A stretch of 64,000 nt of DNA from Pisaster brevispinus (lineage: Eukaryota; Echinodermata; Asteroidea; Forcipulatida; Asteriidae). This document shows positions 59,501-64,000 of the stretch, in pieces (the stretch's first letter is position 1; every line of letters begins with the position of its first letter). A program made the translations under genes and the position numbers. A model generated the notes under the pieces. It made no database searches and was not told where the DNA came from. It saw only the letters and a program-made list of their open reading frames with translations. The stretch spans positions 1,736,001 through 1,800,000 of the forward strand of contig JAMKCF010000020.1 in assembly GCA_023634235.1 (NCBI GenBank). Reading direction: 5' to 3'.

Positions 59501-62500
59501 TGGGTATTATCTACTAGGAGACTGGCTGGTTGAGCAGAATGCACTACCTTCCCAACTTATTACTAAGCAATTATGGTTTAAAAGTGTTTTGCTCAAGTGT
59601 CATGACTGGGATTCGAACCCTCACTTTGCTGCTAACAACACCGTACATGTAGCTTGGGCATGGTGAACTTTACCATGTAGACCGCTCTGCCACGTCACAC
59701 CGTTGGGAATGGGGTTGGATGGCTCAACCACCCCCACCCAACCACCCTCAAGATTCTCAGTGGTTAACCGTCCTCCTGGAATCAATGAGAGATTAAACTT
59801 GACCCAGTCCTTTGTTTGTGTGACTGGTGGGTGGGATGCCCTCTATCGTCTCATAAAACTCTAATTTTTGTCCATTGATAGACTCGACCCAATCCTTTGT
59901 GTGACCTGTGAGTGTGATGCCTACTATCGTGTCAGTTAAAAGTCTTTCATTATTGTGCATTGATAGACTTGACCCAGTCCTTTGTTTGTGTGACCGGTGG
60001 GTGGGAAGCCCTCTATCGTCTCATAAAACTCTAATTTTTGTCCATTGATAGATTGACCAAATCATTTGTGTGACCTGTGAGTGTGATGCCTACTATCGTC
60101 TCAGTTAAAAGTTTCTCACAATTATGCAATCATAGACTTGACCCAGTCCTTTGATGTTTGTGTCTTCTTTTATTTCACAGTGCCTGGTTTTATATCAGCA
60201 CGCTATGCCCTTGCTTGCTTCAGCTTCCTCGGTTTCTTAAACGTCTACGCAATGAGAGTGAATTTGAGCGTTGCCCTGGTTGCCATGGTAAATACTACAC
60301 TGTCCAATCACAGCTCAGTTTGCCCTGCAGCTGAAAACTTGAATCAGACTAAGAAGGTACGTTCTTGATACTTTGAATTAAATTTTTAATGTTATTAGTA
60401 TATTATTTTTATTATGGCCAGTAACTGTGTTTTTTTGGGGGTAAGTTTCGTCAGAAGCTTGTAATAAAACTGCACAACAGGTGTAGGGTGGCAGGTTTTA
60501 ATAAAATGATTGGATTATCCTTGATGAAAGAAAAAAGATTATTTTACAGTATAATGTAAGATTTCAAACAGTGATCATCACAATGAACTCAATCGATATC
60601 AGGTAAGGCGCACCATAACACACAGTCTTACAGTTACACACGGGGGGAATGGTCCAATGAACATGTTTGCAATGTCAGCCCAGCCCAGCTTCTTTGGATG
60701 AGGCGCTGGGACTGAGCGAAGCAAACGCCATCAAACTCTTCTTTGAATGAGGCGTTGGGACTGAGCAAAGCAAATGCCATCAAACTCTTCTTTGAACGAG
60801 GCGCTGGGACTGAGCGAAGCAAACGCCATCAAACTCTTCTTTGAATGAGGCGTTGGGACTGAGCGAAGCAAACGCCATCAAACTCTTCTTTGAATGAGGC
60901 GTTGGGACTGAGCGAAGCAAACACCATCAAACTCTTCTTTGAATGAGGCGCTGGGACTGAGCAAAGCAAACGCCATCAAACTCTTCTTTGGATGAGGTGC
61001 TGGGACTGAGCGAAGCAAACGCCATCAAACTCTTCTTTGAACGAGGCGCTGGGACTGAGCAAAGCAAACGCCATCAAACTCTTCTTTGAACGAGGAATGG
61101 GACTGAGCAAAGCAAACGCCATCAAACTCTAGTGGGCGCTTTCAAATCAACTCATTATAATGAGAACATATGCCATCATTAACAAATAGTCTTTCGGACA
61201 ACAATGGCATAATGTTTTTTTTCAGGGTTCAAAGCATCACCAACAGTCCAGCAGTCTTGTTTTTGACAAGCAGAATACACTGTTTGAAATAATGAGAACA
61301 ACACTCCTCCCGAATGAGTTTTTCACTGGTTGTACCCTAAAGAATGACTGCAAATTGTTACTTCTAAATTGTTTCTTCTGGTCAAGCAATGTGCTTAATT
61401 CTGTGATAATAGTGGTACCCACGCTATTGACCAAATTCACATCTGGGCCCAATTTCATAAAGCTGTTAAGCAGAAAAATTCTGCTTAGCAAATTACTTTA
61501 CTTAGCAAGAAATGAGCGGGGTACCAGTGGAGACAATGTAAACTTTTAGTATGTTGGCTGGTAACCTGTTTCTGCTAAGCAAGGTTGTCTGTGCTTAGCA
61601 AGTTTCTGTGCTTACAGGCTTTATGAAATTGGGTCCAGATGACGATCTAAATAACATTGATTGCTCCATTTTGGGAGTCATTGTCCATGTATACATGTAC
61701 ATGTATAACATGTTCAGTGTGGTCATGGTGGTGCGCATTTTAGCCCTTTAAACACTGTAAGTTTTACATGCAATTGATCTCCCAAAAATAGGGTTATTTG
61801 CAGTGTCCTTAACACTAGCCTGGCATACATTGTCTAGTGAAAGCTTGTATGAGCTTGTAAGCACCACTTCTCATCTTGCCCTGTGGATAACTAAAAACTA
61901 TGTAACCTGCTTGTTAATAGTAACATTTCTTCATTAAGTTATTTTGGTTTGAAGGAATGTAACTTCATTTGACCAATGAACTGGGTCCAATTTCATAGAG
62001 CTGCTTAAGCAGAAAATAATGCTTAACAATTTCCTGCTTAGCAGAAATGAGCAGGATACCAGCCACAAATTGTACATGTGACATGGTAGTTTGGCTGGTA
62101 ACCTTATTCTGGTAAGCACAATTTTATTGTGCTTAGCAAAATTGTGTGCTTAAGCAGCTCTATGAAATTGGGCCCTGGTTGTGATGACTACCTTTAATAG
62201 ATCAGAAAGATGTTTAATGTTTGATGTATGTTTTAAGGCTGGGCTACTTTGCCTTGGGGCAAATAAAATGCACAGTTTACGATCCCAGTCGGTGGGCTAC
62301 ATGTACATGTACTTCACAAAAACCATTGGCGTATTGCCTGATATTTTCTCTGAACTTTGATGGAAGTGGTTTTCTCAAACCATTCTCGTTTCTTATTCTT
62401 CCTCTGATAGGACGGAGAGTTCAACTGGGATGAGACGGCTCAGGGACAGATTCTGGGCTCCTTCTTCTATGGTTACATCTTGACTCAGCTACCAGGTGGC

Positions 62501-62644
62501 TGGCTGGCTGATCGGTTCGGAGCCAAGAGAATCTTTGGACTGGGTGTTCTATGTACGTCAGTGTTAACTCTAGCCACACCGCTAGCTGCTAGGGCGGGCT
62601 ACCCATGGTTGATTGCTGTTAGGATATTGGAAGGACTTGGAGAG
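56421..62644 (+). CDS. SLC17 family anion transporter (sialin/VGLUT-like), N-terminal part, three exons, 3' partial
   Basis: Coding exons: 56421-56535, 60181-60356, 62411-62644, 175 residues so far, all phases consistent (1, then 0). Seen: an acidic cytosolic N-terminus with a [DE]xxxL[LI] motif (ESSRLI); TM1 with [20 protein letters not shown] and [11 protein letters not shown]; a luminal loop with three N-glycosylation sequons (NTT, NHS, NQT); then [20 protein letters not shown] and an MFS loop signature [12 protein letters not shown], followed by ILEGLGE. Known: the SLC17 family includes lysosomal sialic acid/H+ exporters and vesicular glutamate carriers; the TM1 Arg and RVNLSVALV are family hallmarks. 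The dileucine-type motif fits lysosomal sorting, as in sialin. Substrate is inferred only; a vesicular glutamate or phosphate-type paralogue is possible. The rest of the gene lies beyond the window. Confidence 0.9.
56674..57784. mobile_element. 1.1-kb hAT-like non-autonomous element
   Basis: CAGGCCTCGACAA at 56674 and TTGTCGAGGCCTG ending 57784 are inverted repeats. Near each end lie TGCCCGATCGGGCAA and CCGGGCAA motifs. It lies in SLC17 intron 1. Flanks show no clear 8-bp duplication, so the hAT class rests only on the CAGG-type terminus. Confidence 0.7.
56895..57165. repeat. Minisatellite of GATCGTGC/TTTTGCGCGAT units
   Basis: Imperfect units of about 35-40 bp: TGGTTTTGCGCGATTGATTG and relatives, at least five, inside the hAT-like element. 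Rich in CGATCG. Confidence 0.8.
57785..58661. other. No gene recognised (SLC17 intron 1)
   Basis: A frame at 58107-58343 looks moderately coding-like ([16 protein letters not shown]) but matches nothing I know. Confidence 0.4.
58662..59153. mobile_element. 492-bp TIR element, copy 2
   Basis: CCATAGAG...AACTAGAGGGCG and the inverted GTGCGCCCTCTAGTTCC...CTCTATGG ends, flanked by ACTAGA on both sides (58656-58661, 59154-59159). Opposite orientation to 25232-25725. Confidence 0.88.
59430..59705 (-). mobile_element. tRNA-derived SINE
   Basis: Minus strand: GTGTGACGTGGCAGAGCGGT head, GAGGGTTCGAATCCCAGTCA as B box, then TGACACTTGAGCAAAACACT, which resembles the GACACTTGTGT body of the first SINE family. 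Confidence 0.75.
59797..60155. repeat. Higher-order tandem repeat beside the SLC17 exon 2 acceptor
   Basis: Two alternating units of about 83-87 bp, both opening with ATAGACT(T/C)GACCCA(G/A)TCCTT: A carries GGTGGGTGGGA and CCTCTATCGTC, B carries CCTGTGAGTGTGATGCC. Order is A-B-A-B with a partial A, ending about 25 bp before exon 2. Confidence 0.85.
60181..60356 (+). CDS. SLC17 exon 2: TM1 and glycosylated loop
   Basis: Acceptor TTTTATTTCACAG, phase 1 in, phase 0 out (AAG/GTACGT). It encodes [15 protein letters not shown] through NLNQTKK. Its acceptor directly follows a tandem repeat array. Confidence 0.92.
60690..61129. repeat. 49-bp minisatellite, nine copies
   Basis: Units start TTCTTTG(A/G)A(T/C)GAGG at 60690, 60739, 60788, 60837, 60886, 60935, 60984, 61033 and 61082. 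All carry GGGACTGAGC(G/A)AAGCAAAC and CCATCAAACTC. The last copy has a short deletion. Located in SLC17 intron 2. Confidence 0.95.
61445..61637. mobile_element. Palindromic GCTTAGCA MITE, copy A
   Basis: Ends GGGCCCAATTTCATAAAGCT and GCTTTATGAAATTGGGTCC. The arms contain TTCTGCTTAGCA and TGTGCTTAGCAAG, with GAGCGGGGTACCAG and TTGGCTGGTAACCTG at the centre. Confidence 0.85.
61983..62175. mobile_element. Palindromic GCTTAGCA MITE, copy B
   Basis: GGGTCCAATTTCATAGAGCT to AGCTCTATGAAATTGGGCCC, the same centre (GAGCAGGATACCAG, TTGGCTGGTAACCT) as copy A and also 193 bp long. Confidence 0.88.
62411..62644 (+). CDS. SLC17 exon 3: TM2-TM3
   Basis: Acceptor CCTCTGATAG, in phase 0 and out phase 0 (GAG/GTAAGC), exactly 78 codons. 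It contains [29 protein letters not shown] and RILEGLGE. Confidence 0.93.
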
Positions 62645-62814
62645 GTAAGCTCATATGCAAAATGTAGTTTATGGCCTCAAGTTTCAGCCCTAGCCATGCT
62701 AGCACGGTCTTTCTCAAAGGCTAAATTACAGCACAACAATTCCTTGCACATTTGGTAAAATGGCAATGAATGGAATGACTGTTTTGAGGTGTTTCAATCT
62801 CACGCTAAATATAA

Positions 62815-62903
62815 TAATAATTTGGGTTTGAACAAAGAAAAATTGACTGGAGCAAACACCTCCGGATTAACGTACCGCACTCTACCAACTGAGCTATCCA
62901 GCC
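62815..62903 (-). mobile_element. tRNA-derived SINE (second family), copy 2
   Basis: Minus strand: GGATAGCTCAGTTGGTAGAG (A box), a degraded B region, then TTTTTCTTTGTTCAAACCCA as at 29041. Confidence 0.75.
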
Positions 62904-63074
62904 CTATGTTGGCGGTCTCCCTGTTAGTCAATATCTTTGTTCGGGGTGCCAGTCAGAAGCCATTCAATCGTTAGCTGTTGTGTAGCCAGGGATCACACCC
63001 AAGTTTACGATACAACCTTGAAATTGGCTGCTTACATCAGGGATGTGATTTCTCCGTTTTTAACTGGAATTACG

Positions 63075-63152
63075 TTTGGGTTTTTTTTTGCCCCCCCCAA
63101 AAAAAAAAAAAATTTTTTTTTTTTGCCCCCCCCCAAAAAAAAAAAAATCATA
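63075..63152. repeat. Low-complexity T/C/A runs, two units
   Basis: The pattern TTTTTTGCCCCCCCC followed by an A run occurs twice. Confidence 0.85.
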
Positions 63153-64000
63153 AAAAAATGAAGATAAAACCATATAATAACGCCCCAGATGGCAGAGTAG
63201 GGCTTTTAAAACCAAAGATAAGTGTTAATATTGGGCTTCATGCTCGCAAGTTTTCGAGCTCGCATGCTTTCGCGCTTTGCGCTCAGAGTTCAGGTTTTTT
63301 TCTCAACGGCCAATAACATCCCTGTTACATATATTTGCTGAAAATGATGCGGGAAAACCTATATTACAAAATGAGCTTCAGGTGACAGGACAATAAACTC
63401 TTGTAATGATAGTTCTACAAAAGTTTGGCAAACATTGCACAATTTTGCCACACATGTAGGTCTTGACCTATTACAAAATATTACGCTAGTGGACCTTGCC
63501 TCTGTGGAGTATCACGCCTGCAGTAACACCTACATGTATGGGATCTGTATCCCAGAAATGTTGCAACCAGGACTGATCATGGATGATGCTGGGTGAATGG
63601 GATTAATACAAACAACCTAACAACACGCACTTTACAGGCATTTTGGGCAATGTGTGTTTCACACATGAAAGTTTTTTCATGTGGGGTTTTTTGTTCGATT
63701 TGAAACATCGTTATCGCAAATTTTTCTTCAGAGAAAAAACTCTTCATTTTGGGGGTCTTTTTGTGAGAGAAAAACTGGAAAAAATAATAAGTGGTTTTCC
63801 AATTTTCAAACTTGGTATTTTTGTTGTTGCAGCAGTCTCGAGAAATGTGCTTGTGTTTAAGACTACAGAAAATATATGGTTATGTGAAACTTGGGTTTAT
63901 TTGCCACTAAAATGAGGGATACGAGGAAGTTTTGACGGCTGTTGTGGCTCTATCACTGGTTTATTCTGTAAAAGAAGCGAAGAGGATTTACATGTCGATG
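63153..64000. other. No exon recognised (SLC17 intron 3, to window edge)
   Basis: Short frames only. The next SLC17 exon (after ILEGLGE, expected to begin like GVTFPA) is not seen before the end. Confidence 0.5.

Noticed and set aside
60690..61129. CRISPR-like regularly spaced array
   Set aside because: The units are contiguous 49-bp tandem repeats with no unique spacers, in an animal intron.

Overview
This is intron-rich, AT-rich animal DNA. It is packed with old transposons, SINEs, foldback repeats and minisatellites, and it has no bacterial features. Host exons obey GT/AG rules with matching intron phases. The gene content (a fibrinogen-related protein joined to discoidin domains, and an SLC17 transporter) and the repeat style (palindromic elements ending in GGGCCCAATTTCAT, CR1/RTE/Penelope relics, several tRNA-derived SINEs) suggest a marine deuterostome. 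An echinoderm, perhaps a sea star, is my best guess; it is inferred and not proven. Left part, about 0.45-17.1 kb, + strand: a secreted or surface fibrinogen-related gene, 5' partial, with 11 recognisable exons. Exons 1-2 encode the N-terminal half of a fibrinogen-like (FReD) domain. Exons 3-10 encode four F5/8 type C (discoidin) domains of two exons each. Exon 11 encodes the C-terminal half of the FReD and the stop codon. All junction phases agree. The FReD is therefore interrupted in a loop by a cassette of four discoidin domains. Each two-exon module is a multiple of three bases and is bounded by phase-1 introns, so skipping one, several or all modules keeps the frame, and skipping all four rebuilds an ordinary FReD. 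This is the most interesting structure in the window. The introns of this gene hold an RTE-like LINE relic broken by two MITEs, a 211-bp tandem duplication, an antisense gag-protease retroelement between two 90-bp inverted repeats (with a possible TDP-43-like N-terminal domain), and two SINEs bracketing exon 8. Middle part, about 17.1-56.3 kb: a long repeat-rich intergenic region in which I can support no confident host gene. It holds MITEs with clear terminal inverted repeats, a 494-bp element with a second copy at 58.7 kb, a Penelope-like relic, a CR1-like LINE 3' end, a satellite with a unit of about 217 bp, a possible small spliced transcript near 41-42 kb, a candidate 5-kb DNA transposon (49.3-54.3 kb) with a broken conserved ORF and nested MITEs, and a 738-bp tandem duplication containing LINE sequence. 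Right part, 56.3-64.0 kb, + strand: the first three coding exons of an SLC17 (sialin/VGLUT-like) major facilitator transporter, which runs off the right edge. Its introns contain a hAT-like element, the second 494-bp element, a higher-order tandem repeat next to an acceptor, a 49-bp x 9 minisatellite, two palindromic MITEs and a SINE. The two host genes have no evident functional link.
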